A stretch of 64,000 bases of DNA from Streptomyces sp. NBC_01241 (GCF_041435435.1 NZ_CP108494.1:5118501-5182500), one strand, 5' to 3'; positions 7,982 through 16,678 are shown, counted from the stretch's first letter. Translations and numbers: made by a program. The notes: generated by a model not told the origin, from the letters alone.

Positions 7982-8587
7982 ATGGCTGGACCCCAGCGCC
8001 GCGGAAGCGGTGCCGGTGGCGGCGAGCGGCGGGACCGGAAGGGCCGTGACGGCGGCGCAGCTGCCGCCGAGAAGACCGCGTACGTTGAGCGCGTTGTCGC
8101 GATCAACCGCGTCGCCAAGGTTGTGAAGGGTGGTCGTCGCTTCAGCTTCACCGCGCTGGTCGTGGTGGGCGATGGTGACGGCACCGTCGGTGTCGGTTAC
8201 GGCAAGGCCAAGGAAGTTCCCGCGGCCATCGCCAAGGGCGTGGAAGAAGCCAAGAAGAACTTCTTCAAGGTTCCGCGCATTCAGGGCACCATCCCTCACC
8301 CGATCACGGGCGAGCGGGCCGCGGGTGTCGTGCTGCTGAAGCCGGCTTCCCCCGGTACCGGTGTTATCGCCGGTGGCCCGGTGCGCGCCGTTCTGGAGTG
8401 CGCCGGCGTTCACGACATCCTGTCGAAGTCGCTTGGCTCGTCCAACGCGATCAACATCGTGCACGCGACCGTGGCGGCCCTCAAGGGCCTGCAGCGTCCC
8501 GAGGAGATCGCGGCCCGCCGCGGTCTGCCCCTTGAGGACGTCGCCCCCGCGGCTCTGCTTCGTGCACGTGCGGGAGCGGGTGCGTAA
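7982..8587 (+). CDS. rpsE: 30S ribosomal protein S5
   Basis: The product has 201 residues. The double-stranded-RNA-binding S5 domain is visible (GGRRFSFTALVVVGDGDGTV), followed by the conserved C-terminal domain (LGSSNAINIVHATVAALKGL). S5 guards decoding accuracy and mRNA unwinding; spectinomycin resistance maps to it in other bacteria. A Gly/Arg-rich N-terminal tail and a short Ala-rich C-terminus extend the core. The stop overlaps the rpmD ATG by one base. Confidence 0.98.
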   Translation: MAGPQRRGSGAGGGERRDRKGRDGGAAAAEKTAYVERVVAINRVAKVVKGGRRFSFTALVVVGDGDGTVGVGYGKAKEVPAAIAKGVEEAKKNFFKVPRIQGTIPHPITGERAAGVVLLKPASPGTGVIAGGPVRAVLECAGVHDILSKSLGSSNAINIVHATVAALKGLQRPEEIAARRGLPLEDVAPAALLRARAGAGA

Positions 8588-8769
8588 TGGCTCGCCTCAA
8601 GATCACGCAGACGAAGTCGTACATCGGTAGCAAGCAGAACCACCGCGACACCCTTCGTTCGCTCGGGCTCAAGCGCCTGCACGACGTGGTTGTCAAGGAG
8701 GACCGCCCCGAGTTCCGCGGAATGGTGCACACCGTCCGCCACCTCGTGACGGTTGAGGAGGTCGACTGA
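8587..8769 (+). CDS. rpmD: 50S ribosomal protein L30
   Basis: The product has 60 residues (MARLKITQTKSYIGSKQNHR), the expected size for bacterial L30. Its start overlaps the rpsE stop, and the rplO ATG lies one base past its own stop. Confidence 0.97.
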   Translation: MARLKITQTKSYIGSKQNHRDTLRSLGLKRLHDVVVKEDRPEFRGMVHTVRHLVTVEEVD

Positions 8770-8770
8770 C

Positions 8771-9226
8771 ATGGCGGAGAACAAGCCGCTGAAGGCCCAT
8801 GACCTCCGGCCCGCCCCGGGCGCCAAGACCGCCAAGACCCGTGTGGGTCGTGGTGAGGCGTCCAAGGGTAAGACCGCCGGTCGTGGCACCAAGGGCACCA
8901 AGGCCCGTTACCAGGTTCCGGAGCGCTTCGAGGGTGGGCAGATGCCCCTCCACATGCGTCTCCCGAAGCTCAAGGGCTTCAAGAACCCGTTCCGCACCGA
9001 GTACCAGGTCGTGAACCTGGACAAGCTCGCGACGCTCTACCCCGAGGGTGGAGAGGTCACCGTGGCCGACCTGGTCGCCAAGGGTGCGGTGCGCAACAAC
9101 CACCTCGTCAAGGTCCTCGGACAGGGCGAGATCTCCGTGGCGCTGCAGGTTTCGGTTGACGCCGTCTCCGGCTCCGCCAAGGAGAAGATTGCCGCTGCCG
9201 GCGGCACCGTCACCGAGCTCGTCTGA
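8771..9226 (+). CDS. rplO: 50S ribosomal protein L15
   Basis: The product has 151 residues from ATG 8771 (MAENKPLKAHDLRPAPGAKT). An upstream in-frame codon at 8753 would extend into rpmD and is less likely. The Gly-rich region (VGRGEASKGKTAGRGTKG) and the GQMPLHMRLPKLKGFKNP block are diagnostic. L15 is a late-assembly 50S protein. A strong hairpin follows the gene. Confidence 0.97.
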   Translation: MAENKPLKAHDLRPAPGAKTAKTRVGRGEASKGKTAGRGTKGTKARYQVPERFEGGQMPLHMRLPKLKGFKNPFRTEYQVVNLDKLATLYPEGGEVTVADLVAKGAVRNNHLVKVLGQGEISVALQVSVDAVSGSAKEKIAAAGGTVTELV

Positions 9227-9251
9227 GACAACTCGATGGCCTGAACATCCG

Positions 9252-9286
9252 ACCGGGGATGCCCTCTCATATGGGGCATCCCCGGT
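9252..9286 (+). terminator. Strong hairpin after rplO
   Basis: CCGGGGATGCCC (9253-9264) pairs perfectly with GGGCATCCCCGG (9274-9285) around a 9-base loop, and an A-T pair extends it. There is no long T-run, which is usual for Streptomyces terminators. It probably ends or attenuates the spc transcript before secY. Confidence 0.7.
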
Positions 9287-9442
9287 TGGTCGTTCCTAGG
9301 GAGGCATGGTCGCCGGTAAGGTGGCGTGCGTTGTTGTGTGGTAACCCCCTGGGCACCCGCCCGGGGACCTTTGACTGTTACGTATTCGTCGATCCTCAAG
9401 ACCGTCACCTCTACGCTTTGCGCGGGGGTCGCAGGAGGCACC

Positions 9443-10762
9443 GTGCTCACCGCGTTCGCCCGGGCGTTCAAGACGCCCGACCTGCGCAAGAAGCTGCTCT
9501 TCACGCTCGGCATCATCGTGCTCTACCGGCTCGGGGCACACATCCCGGTACCGGGAGTGAGCTACGAGAACGTCCAGACCTGTGTTGACCAGGCCAGCAA
9601 GGGCAACAACAGCCTCTTCGGCCTGGTGAACATGTTCAGCGGTGGTGCACTGCTGCAGATCACGATCTTCGCGCTCGGCATCATGCCGTACATCACGGCC
9701 AGCATCATTCTTCAGCTGCTGACCGTGGTGATTCCCCGACTAGAGGCGCTCAAGAAGGAGGGGCAGTCCGGCCAGGCCAAGATCACGCAGTACACGCGTT
9801 ATCTGACCGTCGCGCTCGCCATCCTTCAGGGCACCGGCCTGGTGGCGACCGCCACCAGCGGCGCGCTGTTCAGCGGCTGCCCGGTCGCCGACCAGATCGT
9901 GCCGAACCAGTCGATCTTCACGACCATCGTCATGGTCGTCACGATGACCGCGGGTACCGCGGCCGTCATGTGGCTCGGTGAGCTCATCACCGACCGTGGC
10001 ATCGGCAACGGCATGTCGATTCTGATGTTCATCTCGATCGCCGCCAGCTTCCCCGGCGCCCTGTGGGCCATCAAGACCAGCGGCAAGCTGGCCGACGGCT
10101 GGATCGAGTTCGGCACCGTCATCCTGATCGGCTTCGTGATGGTGGGCCTCGTCGTCTTCGTCGAGCAGGCCCAGCGCCGTATTCCGGTGCAGTACGCGAA
10201 GCGCATGATCGGCCGCAGGTCGTACGGCGGTACCTCGACGTACATTCCGCTGAAGGTGAATCAGGCGGGTGTGATTCCCGTCATCTTCGCTTCTTCGCTG
10301 CTCTACATTCCGGCCCTGATCGTCCAGTTCTCCAACTCCACCGCGGGTTGGGCCACCTGGATCAAGGACAACTTCGTCAAGGGCGACCATCCGTACTACA
10401 TCACGGCGTACTTCCTGTTGATCGTCTTCTTCGCCTTCTTCTACGTGGCGATTTCGTTCAACCCCGAGGAAGTCGCCGACAACATGAAGAAGTATGGTGG
10501 CTTCATCCCGGGTATCCGGGCCGGTCGACCTACTGCCGAGTATCTGAGCTACGTGCTCAACAGGATCACTTGGCCGGGCTCGCTGTACCTGGGTCTGATC
10601 GCTCTTGTGCCGACGATGGCGTTGGCAGGCTTCGGTGGCGCCAACCAGAACTTCCCCTTCGGCGGAACAAGCATCCTCATCATCGTGGGTGTGGGTCTGG
10701 AGACCGTGAAGCAGATCGAGAGTCAGCTCCAGCAGCGCAATTACGAAGGGTTCCTCCGCTGA
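9443..10762 (+). CDS. secY: Preprotein translocase subunit SecY
   Basis: The product has 439 residues with ten hydrophobic segments, the channel subunit of the Sec translocon in the plasma membrane. I chose GTG 9443 because AGGAGG (9433-9438) lies 4 bases upstream and the product starts MLTAFARAFKTPDLRKK, as in the family. Longer in-frame starts, such as the one at 9326, lack such a site. The SecY cytoplasmic loop motif (RPTAEYLSYVLNRITWPG) is present near the C-terminus. The stop overlaps the adk ATG by one base. Confidence 0.97.
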   Translation: MLTAFARAFKTPDLRKKLLFTLGIIVLYRLGAHIPVPGVSYENVQTCVDQASKGNNSLFGLVNMFSGGALLQITIFALGIMPYITASIILQLLTVVIPRLEALKKEGQSGQAKITQYTRYLTVALAILQGTGLVATATSGALFSGCPVADQIVPNQSIFTTIVMVVTMTAGTAAVMWLGELITDRGIGNGMSILMFISIAASFPGALWAIKTSGKLADGWIEFGTVILIGFVMVGLVVFVEQAQRRIPVQYAKRMIGRRSYGGTSTYIPLKVNQAGVIPVIFASSLLYIPALIVQFSNSTAGWATWIKDNFVKGDHPYYITAYFLLIVFFAFFYVAISFNPEEVADNMKKYGGFIPGIRAGRPTAEYLSYVLNRITWPGSLYLGLIALVPTMALAGFGGANQNFPFGGTSILIIVGVGLETVKQIESQLQQRNYEGFLR

Positions 10763-11418
10763 TGAGAATCGTCCTCGTCGGGCCGCCCGGTGCCGGCAAG
10801 GGAACGCAGGCTGCGTACCTTGCCAAGAACCTGTCGATTCCGCAGATCTCCACGGGCGATCTCTTCCGCGCCAACATCAGCCAGGGCACCGACCTTGGCA
10901 AGCAGGCTCGCGCCTACATGGACGCGGGGCAGTTGGTACCGGACGAGGTCACCATCGGTATGGCCAAGGACCGCATGTCCCAGCCCGACGCCGAGAACGG
11001 CTTCCTGCTGGACGGCTTCCCGCGCAATGTGGGTCAGGCCGAGGCCCTTGACGCCATGCTGAAGGACGAGGGCACCAAGCTGGACGCGGTCCTGGACCTG
11101 GAGGTCCCCGAGGACGAGGTGGTCAAGCGCATCGCCGGCCGCCGGATCTGCCGGAACGACGGCTCCCACGTCTTCCACGTGACGTACAACCCGCCGAAGA
11201 CCGAGGGTGTCTGCGACACCTGCGGCGGCGAGCTGTACCAGCGCGACGACGACAGCGAGGACACGGTTCGTACCCGGCTGGAGGTCTACCACACGCAGAC
11301 CGAGCCGATCATCGACTACTACAGGGCCCAGAACCTGGTGGTCACCATCTCCGCGCTCGGCAAGGTCAGCGATGTGACCGAGCGGGCGATGGAGGCTCTC
11401 AAGTCCGACCAGGGCTGA
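10762..11418 (+). CDS. adk: Adenylate kinase
   Basis: The product has 218 residues and catalyses ATP + AMP = 2 ADP. The P-loop GPPGAGKGTQ is at residues 8-17. The AMP-binding segment includes DGFPRNVGQAEALD. The long LID domain holds C…CDTC (ICRNDGSHVF…GVCDTCGGELY), a partial version of the four-cysteine zinc LID, with three cysteines and an Asp-rich segment. It is coupled to secY by the TGATG overlap, the classical secY-adk-map order. Confidence 0.98.
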   Translation: MRIVLVGPPGAGKGTQAAYLAKNLSIPQISTGDLFRANISQGTDLGKQARAYMDAGQLVPDEVTIGMAKDRMSQPDAENGFLLDGFPRNVGQAEALDAMLKDEGTKLDAVLDLEVPEDEVVKRIAGRRICRNDGSHVFHVTYNPPKTEGVCDTCGGELYQRDDDSEDTVRTRLEVYHTQTEPIIDYYRAQNLVVTISALGKVSDVTERAMEALKSDQG

Positions 11419-11441
11419 GCGCAACACCCGCAGTACTTGTG

Positions 11442-11479
11442 CAGTCGGCCGCGGCGTCCATGGGCGCCGCGGCCGACTG
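11442..11479 (+). terminator. 15-bp perfect hairpin between adk and map
   Basis: CAGTCGGCCGCGGCG (11442-11456) pairs exactly with CGCCGCGGCCGACTG (11465-11479) around an 8-base loop, and is followed by TTTG. This very stable structure probably terminates secY-adk transcripts, so map may depend on its own promoter in the following 70 bases. Confidence 0.75.
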
Positions 11480-11548
11480 TTTGCGCCGTATCGTTGGGTA
11501 CGCCGCAGTCACCGTTCGATGCAGTCCGATGCAGAGAGGCGCCGTGCA

Positions 11549-12385
11549 ATGGTGCAGATCAAGACCCCCGAGCAGATCGCGAAGATGCGTGAGGCGGGGC
11601 TGGTGGTCGCTGCCATTCACGCGGCCACCCGCGAGGCGGCGGTCCCCGGCGCCACGACGCTGGACCTGGACCGGGTCGCCCGCAAGGTGATCGCCGACCA
11701 CGGTGCGAAGTCGAACTTTCTCGGTTACGGCGGGTTCCCCGCGACCATCTGCACCTCGGTCAACGAGGTCGTCGTCCACGGCATCCCGGACGACAAGACC
11801 GTCCTCAAGGACGGCGACATCATCTCCATCGACGCCGGCGCGATCGTCGACGGCTGGCACGGCGACGCCGCGTACACGGCCTTCGTGGGAACCGGTCACG
11901 CTCCGGAGCTGATCGAGCTCTCGCGGGTGACCGAGGAGTCCATGTGGGCCGGAATCGCCGCGATGAAGGTGAACAACCGCCTCGTCGACATCTCGAAGGC
12001 GATCGAGTCCTACATCCGCCGCCAGCCCCGCCCCGCCACCGGCAAGTACGGGATCATCGAGGACTACGGCGGCCACGGCATCGGTACGGAGATGCACATG
12101 GACCCGCACCTGCTGAACTATGTCGCCCGCAAGCGCGGCAAGGGCATCAAGCTCGTTCCCGGTGTCTGCCTGGCGATCGAGCCGATGGTCTCCCTCGGTA
12201 CGGCGCAGACCGAAGTGCTCCAGGACGACTGGACCGTGCTCACGACGGACGGTACCTGGTCCTCCCACTGGGAGCACTCGATCGCCCTCACGGAGCAGGG
12301 GCCCCTGGTCCTGACCGCCCCCGACTGCGGCAAGGCGAAGCTGGCCCAGTACGGAATCGAGACGGCGCCCGATCCTCTGGGCTGA
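11549..12385 (+). CDS. map: Methionine aminopeptidase, type I
   Basis: The product has 278 residues and removes the N-terminal methionine from nascent proteins using two metal ions. Metal ligands can be read in order: the two Asp of SIDAGAIVDGWHGD, the His of GGHGIGTEMH, the Glu of LAIEPMV and the Glu of HWEHSIALTE. The substrate-binding His lies in NEVVVHGIPDD. ATG 11549 follows AGAGAGG. An upstream in-frame ATG at 11519 would add ten residues without a ribosome binding site. Confidence 0.96.
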   Translation: MVQIKTPEQIAKMREAGLVVAAIHAATREAAVPGATTLDLDRVARKVIADHGAKSNFLGYGGFPATICTSVNEVVVHGIPDDKTVLKDGDIISIDAGAIVDGWHGDAAYTAFVGTGHAPELIELSRVTEESMWAGIAAMKVNNRLVDISKAIESYIRRQPRPATGKYGIIEDYGGHGIGTEMHMDPHLLNYVARKRGKGIKLVPGVCLAIEPMVSLGTAQTEVLQDDWTVLTTDGTWSSHWEHSIALTEQGPLVLTAPDCGKAKLAQYGIETAPDPLG

Positions 12386-12404
12386 CTGTTCCCAAAGCCT
12401 TGAG

Positions 12405-12428
12405 GCCCGGGGGAGACCCTCCCCGGGC
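12405..12428 (+). terminator. Hairpin after map
   Basis: GCCCGGGGGAG pairs with CTCCCCGGGC with one bulged G and a short loop, 20 bases after the map stop. It is a GC-rich Streptomyces-style terminator separating map from infA. Confidence 0.6.
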
Positions 12429-12603
12429 TGGTGTATCCCGCTCGTGGAGGTCTAAGGATCTCCCCGGGTGGGCAAACTTGACGGATTCGTCTTTTGGGGT
12501 CCGCTGACGTAGACTGACTCGTCGGCTCTCGTGCATCAGTGTGTCCACATGTCCACATGCGATGCAAGAAGTCGATCAAGGTAGCCGATTCGAAAGGCGA
12601 AGC

Positions 12604-12825
12604 GTGGCCAAGAAGCAAGGTGCCATCGAAATTGAGGGCACCGTGATCGAGTCCCTCCCGAACGCCATGTTCAAGGTGGAACTCCAGAACGGTCACAAGG
12701 TCCTCGCGCACATCAGCGGCAAGATGCGGATGCACTACATCCGCATCCTTCCGGATGACCGGGTCGTCGTGGAGCTCTCCCCGTACGACCTGACGCGTGG
12801 CCGGATCGTCTACCGCTACAAGTAG
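12604..12825 (+). CDS. infA: Translation initiation factor IF-1
   Basis: The product has 73 residues and is a single S1/OB-fold domain that blocks the A site during initiation. Starting at GTG 12604 gives MAKKQGAIEIEGTVIESLPN, the family N-terminus; a longer frame from 12541 adds unrelated residues. The ending RGRIVYRYK is typical. A 218-base gap upstream likely carries its promoter; TAGACT at 12510 resembles a -10 box, without a clear -35. Confidence 0.97.
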   Translation: MAKKQGAIEIEGTVIESLPNAMFKVELQNGHKVLAHISGKMRMHYIRILPDDRVVVELSPYDLTRGRIVYRYK

Positions 12826-12885
12826 ATCTTGCCTGCACCTCGCTTCGGCGCGGTGACGGCACCGACCCGGAGAACCTGACATCCC

Positions 12886-12999
12886 ATGAAGGTCAAGCCG
12901 AGCGTCAAGAAGATCTGCGACAAGTGCAAGGTGATTCGCCGTCACGGTCGGGTCATGGTCATCTGCGACAACCTGCGCCACAAGCAGCGCCAGGGCTGA
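12886..12999 (+). CDS. rpmJ: 50S ribosomal protein L36
   Basis: The product has 37 residues (MKVKPSVKKICDKCKVIRRH and onward). C11, C14, C27 and H32 form the zinc ribbon of the zinc-binding L36 type. It is a small 50S protein joining 23S rRNA domains. It lies between infA and rpsM, the standard actinobacterial order. Confidence 0.96.
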   Translation: MKVKPSVKKICDKCKVIRRHGRVMVICDNLRHKQRQG

Positions 13000-13118
13000 C
13001 GCACGACCACCTGCATCTCGCAGCACTTCGCGCGACGCACGTAAAACGTACATACGCAGAGTCCGTCCAAGCTTCGGCTGACGACACCTCCGGCGGGGGC
13101 CGGGGACCCGGGCGTACC

Positions 13119-13137
13119 ACCTCTCGTCACGAGAGGT
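13119..13137 (+). promoter_or_regulatory. Hairpin in the rpsM leader
   Basis: ACCTCTCG, TCA and CGAGAGGT form a perfect 8-bp stem with a three-base loop, 57 bases before the rpsM ATG in a 194-base spacer. It could be part of a leader structure; no function is visible from sequence alone. Confidence 0.35.
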
Positions 13138-13193
13138 CGGCGATCGGGAGCGGCACTGTGGAAGACCCCCGAAATAACAACTGGAGCCATTGA

Positions 13194-13574
13194 ATGGCAC
13201 GCGTTTCAGGTGTTGACATCCCGCGCGAAAAGCGCGTGGAGGTTGCCCTCACCTACGTCTTCGGTATCGGGCGCACCCGGTCCAAGGAGATCCTCGCCAC
13301 CACCGGCGTGAACCCGAACACCCGCGTTCGTGACCTGGCCGAAGAGGACCTGGTCAAGATCCGCGAGTACGTGGACGCCAACCTCCGCACCGAGGGTGAC
13401 CTTCGCCGCGAGATCCAGGGCGACATCCGCCGCAAGATCGAGATCGGCTGCTACCAGGGCATTCGCCACCGTCGTGGTCTGCCGGTCCACGGCCAGCGCA
13501 CCAGCACGAACGCTCGTACCCGCAAGGGCCCGCGTCGCGCGATCGCCGGTAAGAAGAAGCCGGGCAAGAAGTAG
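13194..13574 (+). CDS. rpsM: 30S ribosomal protein S13
   Basis: The product has 126 residues. S13 contacts S19 and the P-site tRNA at the top of the 30S head. The starting block MARVSGVDIPREKRVEVALT and the C-terminal RHRRGLPVHGQRTSTNARTR are diagnostic. The preceding 194-base gap probably contains its promoter. Confidence 0.98.
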   Translation: MARVSGVDIPREKRVEVALTYVFGIGRTRSKEILATTGVNPNTRVRDLAEEDLVKIREYVDANLRTEGDLRREIQGDIRRKIEIGCYQGIRHRRGLPVHGQRTSTNARTRKGPRRAIAGKKKPGKK

Positions 13575-13679
13575 TCCTCAGCGGACGCACTGCGGCCGTC
13601 CGGGCCACCGGTCATCCGCAGCAACCAGCGGTCTTCGCTGTAGGACCGATCACCTCCCCTCTCCATCTGGAGTCAAGAC

Positions 13680-14084
13680 ATGCCCCCCAAGGGTCGTCAG
13701 GGCGCAGCCAAGAAGGTGCGTCGCAAGGAAAAGAAGAACGTCGCTCACGGCCACGCGCACATCAAGAGCACGTTCAACAACACGATCGTCTCGATCACGG
13801 ACCCCTCGGGCAACGTGATCTCCTGGGCCTCCGCCGGCCACGTCGGCTTCAAGGGCTCGCGCAAGTCCACCCCCTTCGCCGCGCAGATGGCCGCCGAGTC
13901 GGCCGCCCGTCGCGCGCAGGAGCACGGCATGCGCAAGGTTGACGTCTTCGTCAAGGGTCCGGGCTCCGGCCGCGAGACCGCGATCCGTTCGCTCCAGGCC
14001 ACCGGCCTGGAGGTCGGCTCGATCCAGGACGTCACCCCCACTCCGCACAACGGATGCCGGCCGCCCAAGCGCCGTCGCGTCTGA
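13680..14084 (+). CDS. rpsK: 30S ribosomal protein S11
   Basis: The product has 134 residues. S11 forms the platform of the 30S near the E site. Conserved segments include HIKSTFNNTIVSITDPSGNV and the ending TPTPHNGCRPPKRRRV. It is 105 bases after rpsM and 30 bases before rpsD. Confidence 0.98.
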   Translation: MPPKGRQGAAKKVRRKEKKNVAHGHAHIKSTFNNTIVSITDPSGNVISWASAGHVGFKGSRKSTPFAAQMAAESAARRAQEHGMRKVDVFVKGPGSGRETAIRSLQATGLEVGSIQDVTPTPHNGCRPPKRRRV

Positions 14085-14114
14085 TCCGTCTGAAGCAACG
14101 GAGACAACTGGAAA

Positions 14115-14741
14115 ATGGCGCGATACACCGGGGCCGACTGCAAGCGTTGCCGTCGGGAGAAGCAGAAGCTGTTCCTCAAGGGCAGCAAGTGCGAGAGCGC
14201 GAAGTGCCCGATCGAGATCCGTCCTTACCCCCCGGGTGAGCACGGACGCGGGCGCACCAAGGACAGCGAGTACCTTCTTCAGCTTCGTGAGAAGCAGAAG
14301 TGCTCGCGGATCTACGGTGTTCTTGAGCGGCAGTTCGTGAACTACTACAAGGAAGCGAACCAGAAGTCCGGCAAGACCGGTGAGAACCTTCTGCGCATCC
14401 TTGAGACCCGCCTCGACAACGTGGTCTACCGGGCAGGCTTCGCCAAGTCCCGCGACCACGCCCGTCAGCTGGTGCGTCACGGACACATCGCAGTGAACGG
14501 CACGAAGACCGACATTCCGTCGGCCCGCGTCGCCGCGAACGACGTGATCGAGGTTCGCCAGAAGTCCAAGGGCCTGACCCCCTTCCAGGTGGCCCAGGCA
14601 GAGGCCGGCGAGCGCACTGTACCGGCGTGGCTCGAAGCCGTGCCGTCGACGATGCGGATCCTCGTGCACTCGCTGCCCGAGCGCCAGGTGATCGACACCC
14701 AGGTGCAGGAGCAGCTGATCGTCGAGCTCTACTCCAAGTAG
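14115..14741 (+). CDS. rpsD: 30S ribosomal protein S4, zinc-binding form
   Basis: The product has 208 residues. S4 nucleates 30S assembly and helps decoding fidelity. Four N-terminal cysteines (C9, C12, C26 and C31) make this the C+ zinc-binding form. The S4 RNA-binding domain (about residues 98-160, with the RQLVRHGHIAVNG motif) follows. In E. coli S4 represses the alpha operon; here a hairpin separates it from rpoA. Confidence 0.98.
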   Translation: MARYTGADCKRCRREKQKLFLKGSKCESAKCPIEIRPYPPGEHGRGRTKDSEYLLQLREKQKCSRIYGVLERQFVNYYKEANQKSGKTGENLLRILETRLDNVVYRAGFAKSRDHARQLVRHGHIAVNGTKTDIPSARVAANDVIEVRQKSKGLTPFQVAQAEAGERTVPAWLEAVPSTMRILVHSLPERQVIDTQVQEQLIVELYSK

Positions 14742-14749
14742 CAGCTCGT

Positions 14750-14793
14750 GGGTCCGGGCGGTACGGCTCCTTCGGGTCGTGCCGCCCGTACCC
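14750..14793 (+). terminator. Hairpin between rpsD and rpoA
   Basis: GGGCGGTACG (14756-14765) pairs with CGTGCCGCCC (14778-14787), with one wobble and outer GGGT/ACCC pairs. It stands alone in the 106-base gap and probably attenuates read-through into rpoA. Confidence 0.6.
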
Positions 14794-14821
14794 TTGTCAG
14801 TATCTGGGGGCGTCAAATAGT
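14794..14821 (+). promoter_or_regulatory. Possible rpoA promoter
   Basis: TTGTCA and AATAGT are spaced by 16 bases directly after the rpsD hairpin and about 27 bases before the rpoA ATG. The fit to a sigma-70-type consensus is only moderate. Confidence 0.35.
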
Positions 14822-14847
14822 GGGCGCCCACGACTGAAGGAACCAAC

Positions 14848-15870
14848 ATGCTTATCGCTCAGCGTCCGTCGCTGACCGAAGAGGTCGTTGACGAGTTCCG
14901 CTCCCGGTTCGTCATCGAGCCGCTGGAGCCGGGCTTCGGCTACACCCTCGGCAACTCTCTCCGCCGCACGCTCCTCTCCTCGATCCCCGGTGCCGCTGTC
15001 ACCAGCATCCGGATCGACGGTGTCCTGCACGAGTTCACCACCGTGCCGGGCGTCAAGGAGGACGTCACCGACCTCATCCTCAACATCAAGCAGCTGGTCG
15101 TCTCCTCGGAGCACGACGAGCCGGTCGTGATGTACCTGCGCAAGCAGGGTCCCGGCCTGGTCACCGCTGCTGACATCGCCCCGCCGGCCGGTGTCGAGGT
15201 CCACAACCCGGACCTGGTCCTGGCCACGCTGAACGGCAAGGGCAAGCTGGAGATGGAGCTGACCGTCGAGCGCGGTCGCGGCTACGTCTCCGCCGTCCAG
15301 AACAAGCAGGCGGGCCAGGAGATCGGCCGTATCCCGGTCGACTCCATCTACTCGCCGGTACTCAAGGTCACGTACAAGGTCGAGGCGACCCGTGTCGAGC
15401 AGCGCACCGACTTCGACAAGCTGATCGTCGACGTCGAGACCAAGCAGGCCATGCGTCCCCGTGACGCCATGGCTTCGGCCGGTAAGACCCTGGTCGAGCT
15501 GTTCGGTCTGGCGCGCGAGCTCAACATCGACGCCGAGGGCATCGACATGGGCCCGTCCCCGACGGACGCCGCGCTCGCCGCCGATCTGGCGCTGCCGATC
15601 GAGGAGCTGGAGCTCACGGTCCGTTCGTACAACTGCCTCAAGCGTGAGGGCATCCACTCCGTGGGTGAGCTCGTGGCTCGTTCCGAGGCCGACCTGCTCG
15701 ACATCCGCAACTTCGGTGCGAAGTCGATCGACGAGGTCAAGGCGAAGCTGGCCGGTATGGGCCTCGCGCTGAAGGACTCGCCTCCCGGCTTCGACCCGAC
15801 CGCCGCCGCGGACGCCTTCGGTGCGGATGACGACGCGGATGCCGGTTTCGTGGAGACCGAGCAGTACTGA
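14848..15870 (+). CDS. rpoA: DNA-directed RNA polymerase subunit alpha
   Basis: The product has 340 residues. The N-terminal domain (to about residue 230) dimerises and starts core assembly; GFGYTLGNSLRRTLLSSIPG is its signature. The C-terminal domain with helix-hairpin-helix repeats (VRSYNCLKREGIHSVGEL, NFGAKSIDEVKAKL) binds UP elements and activators. An acidic tail closes the protein. Three tandem repeats follow it. Confidence 0.98.
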   Translation: MLIAQRPSLTEEVVDEFRSRFVIEPLEPGFGYTLGNSLRRTLLSSIPGAAVTSIRIDGVLHEFTTVPGVKEDVTDLILNIKQLVVSSEHDEPVVMYLRKQGPGLVTAADIAPPAGVEVHNPDLVLATLNGKGKLEMELTVERGRGYVSAVQNKQAGQEIGRIPVDSIYSPVLKVTYKVEATRVEQRTDFDKLIVDVETKQAMRPRDAMASAGKTLVELFGLARELNIDAEGIDMGPSPTDAALAADLALPIEELELTVRSYNCLKREGIHSVGELVARSEADLLDIRNFGAKSIDEVKAKLAGMGLALKDSPPGFDPTAAADAFGADDDADAGFVETEQY

Positions 15871-15919
15871 AACGCCTCCGGCTGGGGTGCCCGGGTTTTG
15901 TCGGGTGCCCCGGGCCGGG

Positions 15920-16051
15920 GTGAGGCTTTGTCCTCAATCGCCGGACGGGCTTGATTTTGGCTCGGGCGTGAGGGGGTTGTCCTCAATCGCCGGACGGGCT
16001 TGAGTTCGGTTCGGGCGTGAGGCTTTGTCCTCGAACGCCGGACGGGCTTGA
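15920..16051 (+). repeat. Three tandem copies of a roughly 48-base Streptomyces-type repeat
   Basis: Copies begin at 15920, 15968 and 16017 (period 48-49 bases). Each has a core reading TTGTCCTC, then AATCGCCGGACGGGCTTGA, and a spacer ending TCGGGCGTG. The third copy differs by one base in the core. A related single copy lies at 37898-37928 upstream of glmS. The core is partly palindromic (GCCGGACGGGC). The function is unknown; similar GTCCTC…CGCCGGACGGGC elements recur between Streptomyces genes, to my knowledge. Confidence 0.75.
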
Positions 16052-16156
16052 GACTGGTTCTTGCCTGTTCGGATCTGATCTTCCGGGTGGCGTCCGCCGC
16101 ACGGGAACTGACACCGGTACCTGATACGGCCGGTGCAGCACACAAGGAGAAAAACC

Positions 16157-16660
16157 ATGCCGAAGCCCGCCAAGGGTGCCCGTCTGGGCGGCAGCGCTGC
16201 GCACGAGAAGCTTCTTCTCATCAACCTCGCGAAGGCGCTGTTCGAGCACGGCCGCATCACCACGACCGAGGCCAAGGCCCGCCGCCTGCGTCCGGTCGCC
16301 GAGCGTTTCATCACCAAGGCGAAGAAGGGCGACATCCACAACCGTCGCCTGGTGCTGCAGTCGATCACGGACAAGGGCATCGTGCACACGCTCTTCACCG
16401 AGATCGCCCCGCGGTACGAGAACCGCCCCGGTGGTTACACCCGCATCACCAAGATCGGCAACCGTCGTGGCGACAACGCCCCGATGGCGGTCATCGAGCT
16501 GGTCGAGGCGCTGACCGTGGCCCAGCAGGCCACCGGTGAGGCCGAGGCCGCCACGAAGCGTGCGGTCAAGGAAGACGCCGTCAAGAAGGACGAGGCTCCG
16601 GCCGAGACCGTCGAGGACGCCAAGCCGGCCGAGGCCGACGTGGAGTCCAAGGACGCCTGA
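16157..16660 (+). CDS. rplQ: 50S ribosomal protein L17
   Basis: The product has 167 residues from ATG 16157, after AAGGAGA. The L17 core (KPAKGARLGGSAAHEKLLL to about residue 118) is followed by an Ala/Glu/Lys-rich tail of some 50 residues, a common actinobacterial extension. L17 borders the tunnel exit. A start at 16133 is open but lacks a suitable ribosome binding site. Confidence 0.97.
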   Translation: MPKPAKGARLGGSAAHEKLLLINLAKALFEHGRITTTEAKARRLRPVAERFITKAKKGDIHNRRLVLQSITDKGIVHTLFTEIAPRYENRPGGYTRITKIGNRRGDNAPMAVIELVEALTVAQQATGEAEAATKRAVKEDAVKKDEAPAETVEDAKPAEADVESKDA

Positions 16661-16678
16661 GCGTTCTGAGACCACTGG

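Noticed and set aside
12477..12515. infA promoter from TTGACG and TAGACT
   Set aside because: The spacing is 26 bases, too long for a normal promoter; only the TAGACT is kept as a possible -10 box.
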